NCBI GenBank assembly: GCA_900540305.1
Contig: UQFL01000035.1
Location: 1 to 22,886, forward strand
DNA: 22,886 nucleotides
DNA from: an uncultured Oscillospiraceae bacterium
GTDB lineage: Bacteria; Bacillota; Clostridia; Oscillospirales; Acutalibacteraceae
Direction of reading: 5' to 3'
The position numbers were made by a program, and so were the translations under genes. Shown piece by piece: positions 1 through 7,885 of the stretch. Every line of letters starts with the position of its first letter. The stretch's first letter is position 1. The notes beneath the pieces are model-generated. The model had not been told where the DNA came from, did no database searches, and saw nothing but the letters and a program-made list of their open reading frames with translations.

Positions 1-27
1 GCAGCGTCAGATGTGTATAAGAGACAG
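1..27. other. Nextera transposon adapter remnant (artefact)
   Basis: Bases 9-27 read AGATGTGTATAAGAGACAG, the 19-bp Tn5 mosaic end used in Nextera libraries. Bases 1-8 continue into the Read-1 part of the same adapter oligo. This is library DNA left at the edge of a contig, not part of the organism. Genomic sequence begins at about position 28. Confidence 0.96.
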
Positions 28-47
28 TTTAAGGATAAGTGTCAAGT

Positions 48-1244
48 ATGAAAAAAATATTTATTTTACTTATAACTGTTGCGATGCTGTTCGCAGGGTG
101 CAGTATAAGCGAACAAAAACCTCAGTCAAATAATACCCAGACTGATTATGTTAAATCCGTGTGGATGACTTATTTTGAACTTGAAAAATTCACAACAGAA
201 AATGAAACTGCTGATGATTTCAAAAAAGCCATTACTAACGCATTTGAAGAAATAGCCGATTTCGGACTTAATACGGTAACGGTGCAGGTAAGACCCTGTG
301 CAGACGCATTTTATAAGTCTGAATATTTTCCTGTTTCAAAATACTGTTTCGGAAAACAGGGGAGTGAGCTTCGCTATGACCCGCTCGAAATCATGGTTAA
401 CGCTGCACATGAGACAGGGTTGAGAATCGAAGCGTGGATAAATCCTTACCGAGTATCGCAGGACAGCGATACATCGCAACTAAGTGAAAATAACATTGCG
501 CTTCGATGGCTTAATGATGATAGTAAAAAGAATAATGTGTACATTGATGAAAAAATCTATTTCAATCCTGCAAGCCAAGAGGTTACAGAACTTATAACTA
601 ACGGCGTCCGTGAAATTGTAGAAAATTATGCTGTTGACGCAATACATTTCGACGATTATTTTTACCCGACAGTTAAAGAAGAAATAGACGAGCAGCAGTA
701 TTCCGAATATTTAAATACAGGCGGCGAACTTTCCCGTGATGATTGGCGCCGTGAAAATGTATCATCAATGGTAAAATCGGTATATGACGCAATCAAAGAA
801 ATAAATCCTGAAGTTCAATTCGGAATAAGCCCTCAGTCAAATGTTAATACGGATTATAATAATCTTTACGCCGATGTAGAAAAATGGGCTTCAGAGGACG
901 GATATGTTGATTACATATGCCCCCAGATATATTTCGGCTTTTACAACGAAGTTCAGCCGTTTATGCGAACTGCGCAGGAGTGGAACGACAGAACAACAAG
1001 CGCAAAGCTTTATGTAGGACTTCCGCTTTATAAGGCAGGCGCAAAAGATGAATTTGCATCAGCTGACCAAGATTACGCTATCAATGAATTTATTGAAAAC
1101 AACAACATAATTTCCCGACAGATAACTTATCTTGAAAGTCTGAGCAATGCAAAAGGATATTATATATATTCATACAGTTATCTTGTAGATACCGAAAACG
1201 AAGCCGTTATGAACGAAGTTGAAAATATTAAAAATCTAAATTAG
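48..1244 (+). CDS. GHL10/DUF187-family lipoprotein, putative glycoside hydrolase
   Basis: A 398-residue predicted lipoprotein of the GHL10 (DUF187, YngK-like) family, TIM-barrel proteins thought to act on cell-surface or environmental glycans; the substrate is unknown. Residues 1-18 form a lipoprotein signal peptide: a KK start, a hydrophobic core and the lipobox LFAGC with lipidated Cys18, so the protein should be anchored outside the membrane. Family-typical motifs are EAWINPYR (about 128-135) and HFDDYFYP (about 200-207), whose acidic pair is the likely catalytic or binding site. I chose ATG 48 over the in-frame GTG at 39 because it gives a clean signal peptide and lies 12 nt after AAGGA (31-35), whereas the GTG is only 3 nt from it. 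The upstream region is lost to the adapter, so promoter and neighbours are unknown. Its last 17 bp overlap the end of mtaB on the other strand. Confidence 0.85.
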   Translation: MKKIFILLITVAMLFAGCSISEQKPQSNNTQTDYVKSVWMTYFELEKFTTENETADDFKKAITNAFEEIADFGLNTVTVQVRPCADAFYKSEYFPVSKYCFGKQGSELRYDPLEIMVNAAHETGLRIEAWINPYRVSQDSDTSQLSENNIALRWLNDDSKKNNVYIDEKIYFNPASQEVTELITNGVREIVENYAVDAIHFDDYFYPTVKEEIDEQQYSEYLNTGGELSRDDWRRENVSSMVKSVYDAIKEINPEVQFGISPQSNVNTDYNNLYADVEKWASEDGYVDYICPQIYFGFYNEVQPFMRTAQEWNDRTTSAKLYVGLPLYKAGAKDEFASADQDYAINEFIENNNIISRQITYLESLSNAKGYYIYSYSYLVDTENEAVMNEVENIKNLN

Positions 1245-2520
1245 CAAAGCACATATCATCGCTGACTTTTTCAATAATACATTCAGCTTCTACACCTATA
1301 ATATCTTCATCGCTTATCACTTCAACAGGGGTATAATTTTTTGTATATCCTCTGTATGTGTTTTCTGCTATTTCATTTTCAAACAGCACACATACTTTTT
1401 GACCGATAAGTGACTTCATAAAACTTTCACGAATTTTTGCGGTTTCTTCAATCATAATTTCCGCTCTGCGTTTTTTCTCCTCAGGAGTTACGGAATCGCC
1501 TTTTCTTGATGCGGCAGTTCCTTTTCTTTCTGAGTAGGGGAAAGTGTGTACTTTTTCAAATGCTATGGATTTTACAAAATCAAGACTTACAGTAAAATCT
1601 TCTTCGCTTTCCTCATTAAAGCCAACCATAACATCGGTTGTGATAGCGCAGTCATCAAATGTATTTCTGAGTTTTGTGCATAACTCAGCATATTCATCAG
1701 CTGTATAATGCCTGTTCATATTTTTAAGCGTTTTAGAGCATCCGCTTTGAAGCGATATATGAAACTGTGGGCAAAACTTTTCTACTTCAGAAAGACCTTT
1801 GATAATATCATCTGTTATGTGGTCGGGCTCGAGACTGCCGAGCCTGACCCTTTTTATATTTTCATTTTCTGCACAGATTTTAACTGCGTCAACAATGTTG
1901 AAATCCTCGCCCTTTCCGTAAGCAGAGAGATTTATTCCAACTAAAACTATTTCCTTAATACCATTTTTTGCAAGCTCATTAACTTCTGTTCTTAGCGTAT
2001 CAGGTGATTTTGAGCGTACTCTGCCTCTGCTTTCGGGAATTATGCAGTAAGAGCAAAAACGGTCGCATCCGTCCTCAATCTTCACAAAAGCTCTTATTCT
2101 TTCGCTGAATTTTGAAATTGAGCAATCTGCAAACTTTTCACCGCTTTCGTGACGGCTTATTTTTACAAGTCTATTGTGGCTTGTATTATAATCATTTATC
2201 AGTTTTAAAATATCGTTATTATTTTTATTTCCCAAAACTATGTCCGCTTCTTTAAGACTCTCAGCTTTCTCAGGAAACGCCTGAGGCATACAGCCCGTAA
2301 GAATAACTACAGAGTCAGGATGAAGCCTTTTAAATCTACGGATGCTTTGGCGAGTTTTCTGGTCTGCCGTAGCAGTTACCGTGCATGAATTAATTATATA
2401 GTAATCTGCTTTTTCATCAGGCTCTACGATTTCAAATCCCGCCTTGTTAAGCAGTTCAGCCATATATTCGCTTTCAGTCTGATTTACTTTACATCCAAGT
2501 GTATAAAATGCAGCTTTCAT
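1228..2520 (-). CDS. mtaB: tRNA (t6A37) methylthiotransferase MtaB
   Basis: A radical-SAM enzyme that adds a methylthio group to t6A at position 37 of tRNAs reading ANN codons, giving ms2t6A. The 430 residues have the family's three parts. An N-terminal UPF0004 domain carries cluster cysteines C10 (TLGCKVNQ), C46 (NSCTV) and C77 (TGCMPQ). A radical-SAM domain has CxxxCxxC at C152/C156/C159 (GCDRFCSYC). A C-terminal TRAM-like segment starts at about 370. The TLGCKVNQxE start and NSCTVT motif separate MtaB from MiaB and RimO. A paralogue, rimO, lies at 10778-12103. The gene has its own promoter (2546-2574) and a GGAGA ribosome site. It converges on the GHL10 gene with a 17-bp overlap, so no terminator fits between them. 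Confidence 0.93.
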   Translation of the reverse strand: MKAAFYTLGCKVNQTESEYMAELLNKAGFEIVEPDEKADYYIINSCTVTATADQKTRQSIRRFKRLHPDSVVILTGCMPQAFPEKAESLKEADIVLGNKNNNDILKLINDYNTSHNRLVKISRHESGEKFADCSISKFSERIRAFVKIEDGCDRFCSYCIIPESRGRVRSKSPDTLRTEVNELAKNGIKEIVLVGINLSAYGKGEDFNIVDAVKICAENENIKRVRLGSLEPDHITDDIIKGLSEVEKFCPQFHISLQSGCSKTLKNMNRHYTADEYAELCTKLRNTFDDCAITTDVMVGFNEESEEDFTVSLDFVKSIAFEKVHTFPYSERKGTAASRKGDSVTPEEKKRRAEIMIEETAKIRESFMKSLIGQKVCVLFENEIAENTYRGYTKNYTPVEVISDEDIIGVEAECIIEKVSDDMCFANLDF

Positions 2521-2545
2521 TAAAATTCTCCGATTTTTTCTTTAT

Positions 2546-2574
2546 ATTATATCAAAACAAGGTTATCTTTACAA
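2546..2574 (-). promoter_or_regulatory. SigA-type promoter of mtaB
   Basis: On the minus strand TTGTAA (2569-2574), a 17-bp spacer and TATAAT (2546-2551), preceded by TGA, which makes an extended -10 (TGnTATAAT). Transcription would start about 20 nt upstream of the mtaB ATG. It lies in the 85-bp divergent gap shared with the S11 carboxypeptidase gene. Confidence 0.75.
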
Positions 2575-2605
2575 TAATATTTGAATATGAATTACTGGTG
2601 ATTTT

Positions 2606-3769
2606 ATGAAAAAAATATTATGTTATATTCTCACATTATGCCTGCTTATGTCCTCAAGCATATGCGTATTTGCGCAGGATGAAAATGCAGATACCAATTC
2701 AGCTAACGAAAACGGAATTGTTGATTATTCTAAATCTTCAATTCTTATGTGCGCTGATACGGGAGACATTATTTATGAAAAAAATGCTTACGAGCATGTT
2801 TCTCCTGCTTCTGTAACAAAGCTTATGAGTATGCTTTTGGTGCTTGAAGCTATTGACAGCGGTAAAATTACGCTTGAAGATAAGGTTACGGCGGGCGAGA
2901 ACGCCGTAGCAATGGGCGGCTCGCAAATATGGCTTGAAGTCGGCGAAACTATGACTGTTGAAGAACTGCTTAAAGCAGTTATAGTAGCTTCTGCGAATGA
3001 TGCCTGCACTGCTTTGGGCGAGTATATTGCAGGTTCATCAACCGCTTTTGTTTCAATGATGAACGAAAGAGCAAATTCACTTGGTCTTGAAAACACAAAT
3101 TTTGAAAACTGTACGGGTCTTGACGATACTGCAACAAACCATTATTCATGCGCATATGACCTTGCCGTAATTGCGAGAGAAGTTCTAACTCACGAACTTG
3201 TATTCAATTATTCTACTATTTGGCTTGATTATTTAAGAGACGGAGAAACAGAACTGAATAACACAAATAAGCTTGTAAACACATACACCGGCATAACGGG
3301 CTTAAAAACAGGAACAACATCGAAAGCGGGCTTCTGTGTATGCGCAACAGCAAAAAGAGAAGATATGAACCTAATTGCTGTTGTATTGGGTGCCGAAACA
3401 GGCGACAAGCGATTTGAAAGCGCGGTAAATCTTCTTGATTTCGGTTTTGCAAACTATGAAATATTCGTTCCTACAATAGACGAAACACAGATTACTAATG
3501 TGAAAATAAAAAATGGTGAAGAAAAAACAACAAAGCCGATATACAGCACTTCCGATAAAATCCTTGTCAAAAAAGGAACAGGGGAGATAAGCTATGAATA
3601 CTCTGTCAGCGAAGCCGTTAATGCACCGATAAAAAAAGGCGATGAACTCGGTGAAATTTTAATAAAATCAGGAGATCAGATAATTAAAAAAATTCCTCTG
3701 TATTCGGGAAAAGATATTAATAAGATTAGTTTTAATTTTGTATTAACAGAAATGTTACGCAATATTTAA
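2606..3769 (+). CDS. D-alanyl-D-alanine carboxypeptidase (peptidase S11, DacF-like)
   Basis: A secreted low-molecular-weight penicillin-binding protein that trims the terminal D-Ala from peptidoglycan stem peptides. The 387-residue protein starts with a Sec signal peptide (about 1-23, cleavage near VFA|Q). It shows all three active-site motifs: SVTK at 69-72 with nucleophile Ser69, SAN at 129-131, and KTG at 234-236. A PBP5-type C-terminal beta domain follows from about 285. The C-terminal membrane anchor is not obvious: the last residues (about 365-387) could form a short amphipathic helix. GGTGA lies 5 nt before the ATG. Upstream I see only a weak promoter candidate (TTATCT at 2563, 17 bp, TATGAA). 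S11 paralogues (DacA, DacB, DacF) cannot be told apart safely from sequence alone. Confidence 0.92.
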   Translation: MKKILCYILTLCLLMSSSICVFAQDENADTNSANENGIVDYSKSSILMCADTGDIIYEKNAYEHVSPASVTKLMSMLLVLEAIDSGKITLEDKVTAGENAVAMGGSQIWLEVGETMTVEELLKAVIVASANDACTALGEYIAGSSTAFVSMMNERANSLGLENTNFENCTGLDDTATNHYSCAYDLAVIAREVLTHELVFNYSTIWLDYLRDGETELNNTNKLVNTYTGITGLKTGTTSKAGFCVCATAKREDMNLIAVVLGAETGDKRFESAVNLLDFGFANYEIFVPTIDETQITNVKIKNGEEKTTKPIYSTSDKILVKKGTGEISYEYSVSEAVNAPIKKGDELGEILIKSGDQIIKKIPLYSGKDINKISFNFVLTEMLRNI

Positions 3770-3778
3770 TAAAAACAG

Positions 3779-3807
3779 TTGAATATGCTTTCTTTTTGTT
3801 GTAAAAT
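3779..3807 (+). promoter_or_regulatory. SigA-type promoter of pgi
   Basis: TTGAAT (3779-3784), a 17-bp spacer and TAAAAT (3802-3807), in the 73-bp gap after the carboxypeptidase gene. Expected start near 3814, followed by AAGGAAGG (3827-3834) 8 nt before the pgi ATG. Confidence 0.65.
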
Positions 3808-3842
3808 ATGCTACTGGAAATATATAAAGGAAGGTAAAAGAT

Positions 3843-5189
3843 ATGCAAAATTTAAAGCTTATTAATAAATATGCTGACAAGTTTCTTCCTGAAAGCAAAA
3901 TAGCAGAGAATGCTTCCAGAGGAGTAGAGGCGCTTAGAACGCTTCATAATAAAAGCGGCGAGGGCAACGATTTTCTCGGCTGGGTAACTCTTCCCACAGA
4001 TTATGATAAAGAAGAGTTTCAGAGAATTGAAAAGGCAGCTGATTACATTAAAAAGAACTGCGACATCCTTATTGTTATCGGTATCGGCGGTTCTTATCTC
4101 GGCGCAAGAGCAGTAATTGAAGCTCTTAAATCTTCAAATTATAATGCTCTCGCAAAGGATACTCCTCAGATTTACTTTATCGGCAACACAATCAGCCCGT
4201 CAATGCTTACAGAACTTCTTGAGCTTTGCAAGGATAAGGATATCTGCGTTAATGTAATTTCAAAGAGCGGCACAACTACCGAGCCTGCTATTGCATTCAG
4301 AGTATTCAGAGATCTCGTTTACAGCAAATATTCAAAAGAAGAAGCTGCAAAGCGCATATTCTGCACAACAGACAAGGCAAAAGGTACTCTTAAAAGCCTT
4401 GCTGATGAAGAGGGATATGAAACTTTCGTTGTTCCCGATGATGTAGGCGGCAGATATTCAGTTCTTACAGCGGTAGGTCTTCTTCCCATCGCAGCTGCAG
4501 GAATCGACATCAAAGCTCTTATGAACGGTGCGAAAACTGCTCAGGATTCTCTTTGCAGCGAGGATATTAATGAAAATGACTGTCTTAAATACGCTGTTAT
4601 CAGAAATCTTTTCTATGAAAGCGGCAAGAGACTTGAATGTTTCATCTGCTATGAGCCTTGTATGACTATGTTCAACGAATGGTTAAAACAGCTCTTTGCA
4701 GAAAGCGAAGGAAAAGACGGCAAAGGACTTTATCCCGTATCCTGCATTTTCTCAACAGACCTTCATTCAGTAGGTCAGTTCATTCAGGAGAGCGGTTCAA
4801 GCCTTATGTTTGAAACCTGTGTTAAATTCAACAAACCTCTTGCTGATTACACTATCAAAGAAGAAAAAGACAATATTGACGGACTTAACTTCCTTGCAGG
4901 CAAAACAATGAGTTATGTTAACGATAAGGCAAGACAGGGCACACTTCTCGCTCATACAGAGGGTGGAGTTCCCAATCTTATCCTTGAAAGCGACGCTATC
5001 GCTGCTGAAGATTTAGGATATATGATTTATTTCTTCGAGAAAGCTTGCGCTATTTCAGGTTACATTCTCGGTGTAAATCCGTTCAATCAGCCCGGTGTTG
5101 AGAGCTACAAAAAGAATATGTTTGCACTTCTCGGTAAACCCGGTTATGAAAGTGAAAAAGAAAAACTTGAAAAAGAACTCGGTATATGA
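3843..5189 (+). CDS. pgi: Glucose-6-phosphate isomerase
   Basis: Interconverts glucose 6-phosphate and fructose 6-phosphate in glycolysis and gluconeogenesis, in the cytoplasm. At 448 residues it is the short form common in Bacillota. Visible signatures are GIGGSYLGA (80-88), the sugar-phosphate-binding SKSGTTTEP (140-148), FAESEGKDGKG around 285-295 with the catalytic Glu, and the C-terminal NPFNQPGVESYK (412-423). Translation starts at ATG 3843 behind AAGGAAGG with 8-nt spacing. It has its own promoter and is followed after 38 bp by a small P-loop gene. No terminator lies between them, so the two are probably co-transcribed as far as the terminator at 5654. Codon use looks like that of a highly expressed gene. 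Confidence 0.97.
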   Translation: MQNLKLINKYADKFLPESKIAENASRGVEALRTLHNKSGEGNDFLGWVTLPTDYDKEEFQRIEKAADYIKKNCDILIVIGIGGSYLGARAVIEALKSSNYNALAKDTPQIYFIGNTISPSMLTELLELCKDKDICVNVISKSGTTTEPAIAFRVFRDLVYSKYSKEEAAKRIFCTTDKAKGTLKSLADEEGYETFVVPDDVGGRYSVLTAVGLLPIAAAGIDIKALMNGAKTAQDSLCSEDINENDCLKYAVIRNLFYESGKRLECFICYEPCMTMFNEWLKQLFAESEGKDGKGLYPVSCIFSTDLHSVGQFIQESGSSLMFETCVKFNKPLADYTIKEEKDNIDGLNFLAGKTMSYVNDKARQGTLLAHTEGGVPNLILESDAIAAEDLGYMIYFFEKACAISGYILGVNPFNQPGVESYKKNMFALLGKPGYESEKEKLEKELGI

Positions 5190-5227
5190 TACACTATAAT
5201 TGAAATTAACCCTTGGAGGAATAATAA

Positions 5228-5644
5228 ATGATTAAACTTATTATAGGTAATAAAGGCTCCGGCAAAACAAAGAAACTTGTTGATCTTGTAAACGCTTGTG
5301 TTGAGAATTCAGACGGCAATGTTGTTTGCGTAGAAAAAGAGCCGAAACTCACTTATGATATTTCATCAAAGGCAAGACTTCTTGAAACAGAAACTTACAG
5401 CATTAACGGCTGCAAAGCTTTCTACGGCTTCCTTGCAGGAATCTGTGCAGGCAACTATGATGTAACAGATGTTTTGGTTGACGCCACATTCAAAATCGTT
5501 GGTCGCGATTATTCCAAGCTTCCGCAGTTCTTTGAAATGCTTTCAGAGCTTTCAGAAGCAACAGATGTAAACTTCTACTTCACAATCAGCTGTGACAAAG
5601 AGGATTTACCTGTTGAAATCTTCGATTTTTGCGAAGAATTATAA
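5228..5644 (+). CDS. Small P-loop ATP-binding protein of unknown function
   Basis: A 138-residue cytoplasmic protein of unknown function. A Walker A loop sits at the very start, GNKGSGKT (7-14), and a hydrophobic strand ending in Asp (DVLVD, 81-85) looks like Walker B. No transmembrane segments, HNH, helicase or GTPase specificity motifs are visible, and the protein is too short for a full AAA+ or ABC domain. It resembles uncharacterised ATP-binding proteins of Clostridia, some of them loosely labelled PilT-like; I see no PilT-specific motifs. GGAGG (5215-5219) lies 8 nt before the ATG, so it is well translated. It follows pgi by 38 bp and ends just before a strong terminator, so it is the last gene of a pgi unit. 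It is probably a real gene but I assign no role. Confidence 0.8.
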   Translation: MIKLIIGNKGSGKTKKLVDLVNACVENSDGNVVCVEKEPKLTYDISSKARLLETETYSINGCKAFYGFLAGICAGNYDVTDVLVDATFKIVGRDYSKLPQFFEMLSELSEATDVNFYFTISCDKEDLPVEIFDFCEEL

Positions 5645-5653
5645 GAATGACAT

Positions 5654-5679
5654 AAGGCGTGGAAATCCACGCCTTTTTT
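5654..5679 (+). terminator. Intrinsic terminator of the pgi / P-loop unit
   Basis: A GC-rich inverted repeat, AAGGCGTGG (5654-5662) pairing with CCACGCCTT (5667-5675) around AAAT, runs into six T (5674-5679). It is a strong rho-independent terminator 9 bp after the P-loop gene. Confidence 0.93.
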
Positions 5680-5690
5680 CTAATTTTCTA

Positions 5691-5719
5691 TTGACAAACA
5701 GTAATTCTATATATATAAT
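5691..5719 (+). promoter_or_regulatory. Consensus SigA promoter of yceD-rpmF
   Basis: TTGACA (5691-5696), exactly 17 bp, and TATAAT (5714-5719): both boxes match the consensus perfectly. It starts just after the upstream terminator and gives a 5' leader of about 20 nt. This is the strongest promoter in the window, as expected for a ribosomal protein gene. Confidence 0.92.
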
Positions 5720-5746
5720 ACTAAAAGTGCGAGATGAGGTGGCTTT

Positions 5747-6253
5747 ATGAAAATTGATGTTACTAATCTCTTTAACGGAGATGTTAAGCCTGTTTCAATA
5801 AACTACACCTTAAATCTTGACGATTTGGTTTACGGCACATATAATCCTATCGAAAAGGGTGCCGAAGTAAAGGGTTCTGTTTATCAAAAGGCAGGCGTTG
5901 TTTATTTCGATGCTGATGTGTCTTTTGATTTCAACGGCTTTTGTGACAGATGCGCTGAACCGTTGAGCAGAAAAATGAATTTTTCTCTCAATAAAATTCT
6001 TGTAAACAGCCTTGCAAATGATGCTGATGCAGATTTTGATTACTATGTTGTAGTTGAAAACGGCGTTTTGGATGTTGATGAATTTATCAGGGAAGAGATT
6101 CAGTTGTTTTTACCAAACAAAATTTTGTGCAGTGAAGATTGTAAAGGTCTTTGCCAGAAATGCGGTAAAAATCTTAATTTCGGAAAATGTGATTGCAAGA
6201 AAGATGTTGACCCAAGAATGGCGGCGCTTCTTCAATTACTTGATGAAGAGTAA
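5747..6253 (+). CDS. YceD/DUF177 family protein
   Basis: A 168-residue member of the YceD (DUF177) family, which is linked to 23S rRNA accumulation and is almost always encoded just before rpmF. The exact molecular activity is not settled. The sequence has the family's cysteine pattern: FCDRC (C66, C69) mid-protein, then a C-terminal cluster C128, C132, C136, C139, C148, C150 within CSEDCKGLCQKCG and CDC, probably a metal site. The closing DPRMAALLQLL is also typical. GAGGTG lies about 5 nt upstream of the ATG. It sits 36 bp ahead of rpmF under the same consensus promoter, so dosage of the two is tied. Confidence 0.92.
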   Translation: MKIDVTNLFNGDVKPVSINYTLNLDDLVYGTYNPIEKGAEVKGSVYQKAGVVYFDADVSFDFNGFCDRCAEPLSRKMNFSLNKILVNSLANDADADFDYYVVVENGVLDVDEFIREEIQLFLPNKILCSEDCKGLCQKCGKNLNFGKCDCKKDVDPRMAALLQLLDEE

Positions 6254-6289
6254 ACAATTCAGTTTATTGAATAAAGGAGGCTATAAAAG

Positions 6290-6475
6290 ATGGCAGTACC
6301 AAAGAGAAGAACTTCTACAGCAAGAAAGAATAAGAGACGTTCAAGCGTTTGGAAGATGGATGCACCCACACTTGTTAAATGTTCAAATTGCGGAGCATAC
6401 ACAGTACCTCACAAGGTATGCTCAAGCTGCGGCTATTATAACGGCAAACAGGTAGTTTCCACAGAAGAAGCTTAA
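6290..6475 (+). CDS. rpmF: 50S ribosomal protein L32 (zinc form)
   Basis: A protein of the large ribosomal subunit, 61 residues, starting with the family hallmark MAVPKRRTSTARKNKRRS. It keeps all four zinc-ribbon cysteines, C31/C34 and C44/C47, so this is the zinc-binding form rather than the cysteine-free form some bacteria use under zinc starvation. A near-perfect AAAGGAGG (6273-6280) lies 9 nt before the ATG. The classic yceD-rpmF pairing is preserved and the unit ends at the terminator at 6491. The fabH/plsX genes that often follow rpmF elsewhere are not here. Confidence 0.98.
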   Translation: MAVPKRRTSTARKNKRRSSVWKMDAPTLVKCSNCGAYTVPHKVCSSCGYYNGKQVVSTEEA

Positions 6476-6490
6476 GCATCTTAACATTTC

Positions 6491-6517
6491 AGACGGGCAT
6501 TTATGTCCGTCTTTCTT
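6491..6517 (+). terminator. Intrinsic terminator after rpmF
   Basis: AGACGGGCA (6491-6499) pairs with TGTCCGTCT (6504-6512) with one G-U pair and a 4-nt loop, followed by a T-rich run broken by single C and G bases. It is a moderate terminator. Some read-through into der is possible, since I see no clear der promoter in the next 40 bp. Confidence 0.82.
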
Positions 6518-6556
6518 GTTGTTATGGGTATTATTTTACTGAAAGTAGGTGTTTAA

Positions 6557-7885
6557 ATGAAAAGTGTAGTTGCAATAGTCGGCAGACCTAATGTCGGCAA
6601 ATCAACGCTTTTCAATAAGCTTATAGGAACACGCCTTTCCATTGTAGACGATACACCCGGCGTTACCCGTGACCGTATTTACGGTGATTGCGAGTGGCTC
6701 GGTCATAATTTTCTGCTTGTAGATACTGGCGGTATTGAGCCGTATTCAGATGATGTTATATTAAAACAGATGCGCGCTCAGGCTGAAATAGCTATTGAAA
6801 CGGCAGATGTTATTATTTTTGTTACAGACCTCACATGCGGAGTTCTTGCAGCCGATCAGGAAGTAGCTTCAATGCTTCTTAAAAGCGGCAAACCCGTCGT
6901 TTTATGCGTTAATAAATGCGACAGCGTTGGTGCGGTTAACCCTGAAATTTACGAGTTTTATAACCTTGGTCTTGGTGACCCGTTTCCCGTTTCTGCTGTT
7001 CATGGTCACGGCTCAGGAGATATGCTTGACGAAGTTATCAAATATCTTCCTGAAAATGACGATACTGAGGAAGAGGACGATGAAATTATCAGCGTAGCTG
7101 TCATCGGAAAGCCGAATGTTGGTAAATCATCACTTGTTAATAAAATCTGCGGAGAAAACAGAACAATAGTTTCTGATATAGCAGGTACAACAAGAGACAC
7201 TACTGATACATTTTTCGAAAACAAGTTCGGTAAGTTCAACTTTATCGACACGGCAGGTATCAGAAGAAAAAGCAGAATTAATGACGCTATAGAAAAATTC
7301 AGTATTATTCGAGCTAAAATGGCTGTTGAAAGAGCAAATGTCTGCGTTATAATGATAGATGCCGAGGAAGGCTTTACAGAACAGGATTCAAAAATTGCAG
7401 GAATCGCCCTTGAAGCCGGTAAAGCTTGCGTTATCGCTGTAAATAAGTGGGACGCAATAGACAAAGACGGCAACACAATGAATGAATATAAAAAGAAGCT
7501 TCAAAACGACTTTTCATTTATGAGTTTTGCTCCTTTTGTGTTCATTTCTGCTAAAACAGGGCAGAGACTTGACAGACTGTTTGAAATCATAACTTATGTT
7601 CACTCTCAGAACTCTATGCGTATTTCTACGGGTAAACTTAACGAAGTGCTTGCAGAAGCAACGGCACGAGTTCAGCCGCCGACTGATAAAGGCAAAAGAC
7701 TTAAAATTTATTATATGACTCAGGCGTCAACAAGACCGCCCGCATTTGTTTTCTTTGTAAACGATGCACAGCTTTTCCATTTTTCTTATCAGAGATACCT
7801 TGAAAATCAAATTAGGGAAGTTTTCGGATTAAACGGAACACCCGTTCGGTTTATCATAAGGGAAAGGGGAGACTCTAAGAAATGA
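6557..7885 (+). CDS. der: Ribosome biogenesis GTPase Der (EngA)
   Basis: An essential GTPase with two tandem G domains that assists 50S subunit maturation. All 442 residues fit the family. G domain 1 has GRPNVGKS (9-16), DTGG (56-59) and NKCD (119-122). An acidic linker, DDTEEEDDE (168-176), separates it from G domain 2 with GKPNVGKS (184-191), DTAG (231-234) and NKWD (296-299). A KH-like C-terminal domain runs from about 350. The stop overlaps the plsY start as ATGA, implying translational coupling. The der-plsY pairing is common in Bacillota. I find no convincing promoter in the 40 bp between the rpmF terminator and this gene. Confidence 0.97.
   Translation: MKSVVAIVGRPNVGKSTLFNKLIGTRLSIVDDTPGVTRDRIYGDCEWLGHNFLLVDTGGIEPYSDDVILKQMRAQAEIAIETADVIIFVTDLTCGVLAADQEVASMLLKSGKPVVLCVNKCDSVGAVNPEIYEFYNLGLGDPFPVSAVHGHGSGDMLDEVIKYLPENDDTEEEDDEIISVAVIGKPNVGKSSLVNKICGENRTIVSDIAGTTRDTTDTFFENKFGKFNFIDTAGIRRKSRINDAIEKFSIIRAKMAVERANVCVIMIDAEEGFTEQDSKIAGIALEAGKACVIAVNKWDAIDKDGNTMNEYKKKLQNDFSFMSFAPFVFISAKTGQRLDRLFEIITYVHSQNSMRISTGKLNEVLAEATARVQPPTDKGKRLKIYYMTQASTRPPAFVFFVNDAQLFHFSYQRYLENQIREVFGLNGTPVRFIIRERGDSKK

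Noticed and set aside
5167..5200. Possible promoter for the P-loop gene (TTGAAA ... TATAAT at the end of pgi)
   Set aside because: The -10 box is perfect but the spacer would be 22 bp and no -35 lies at 16-18 bp, so co-transcription with pgi is more likely.
7006..7476. 156-codon frame antisense to der
   Set aside because: Ser/Ile-rich shadow of the second G domain and linker, without ribosome site or recognisable domain.
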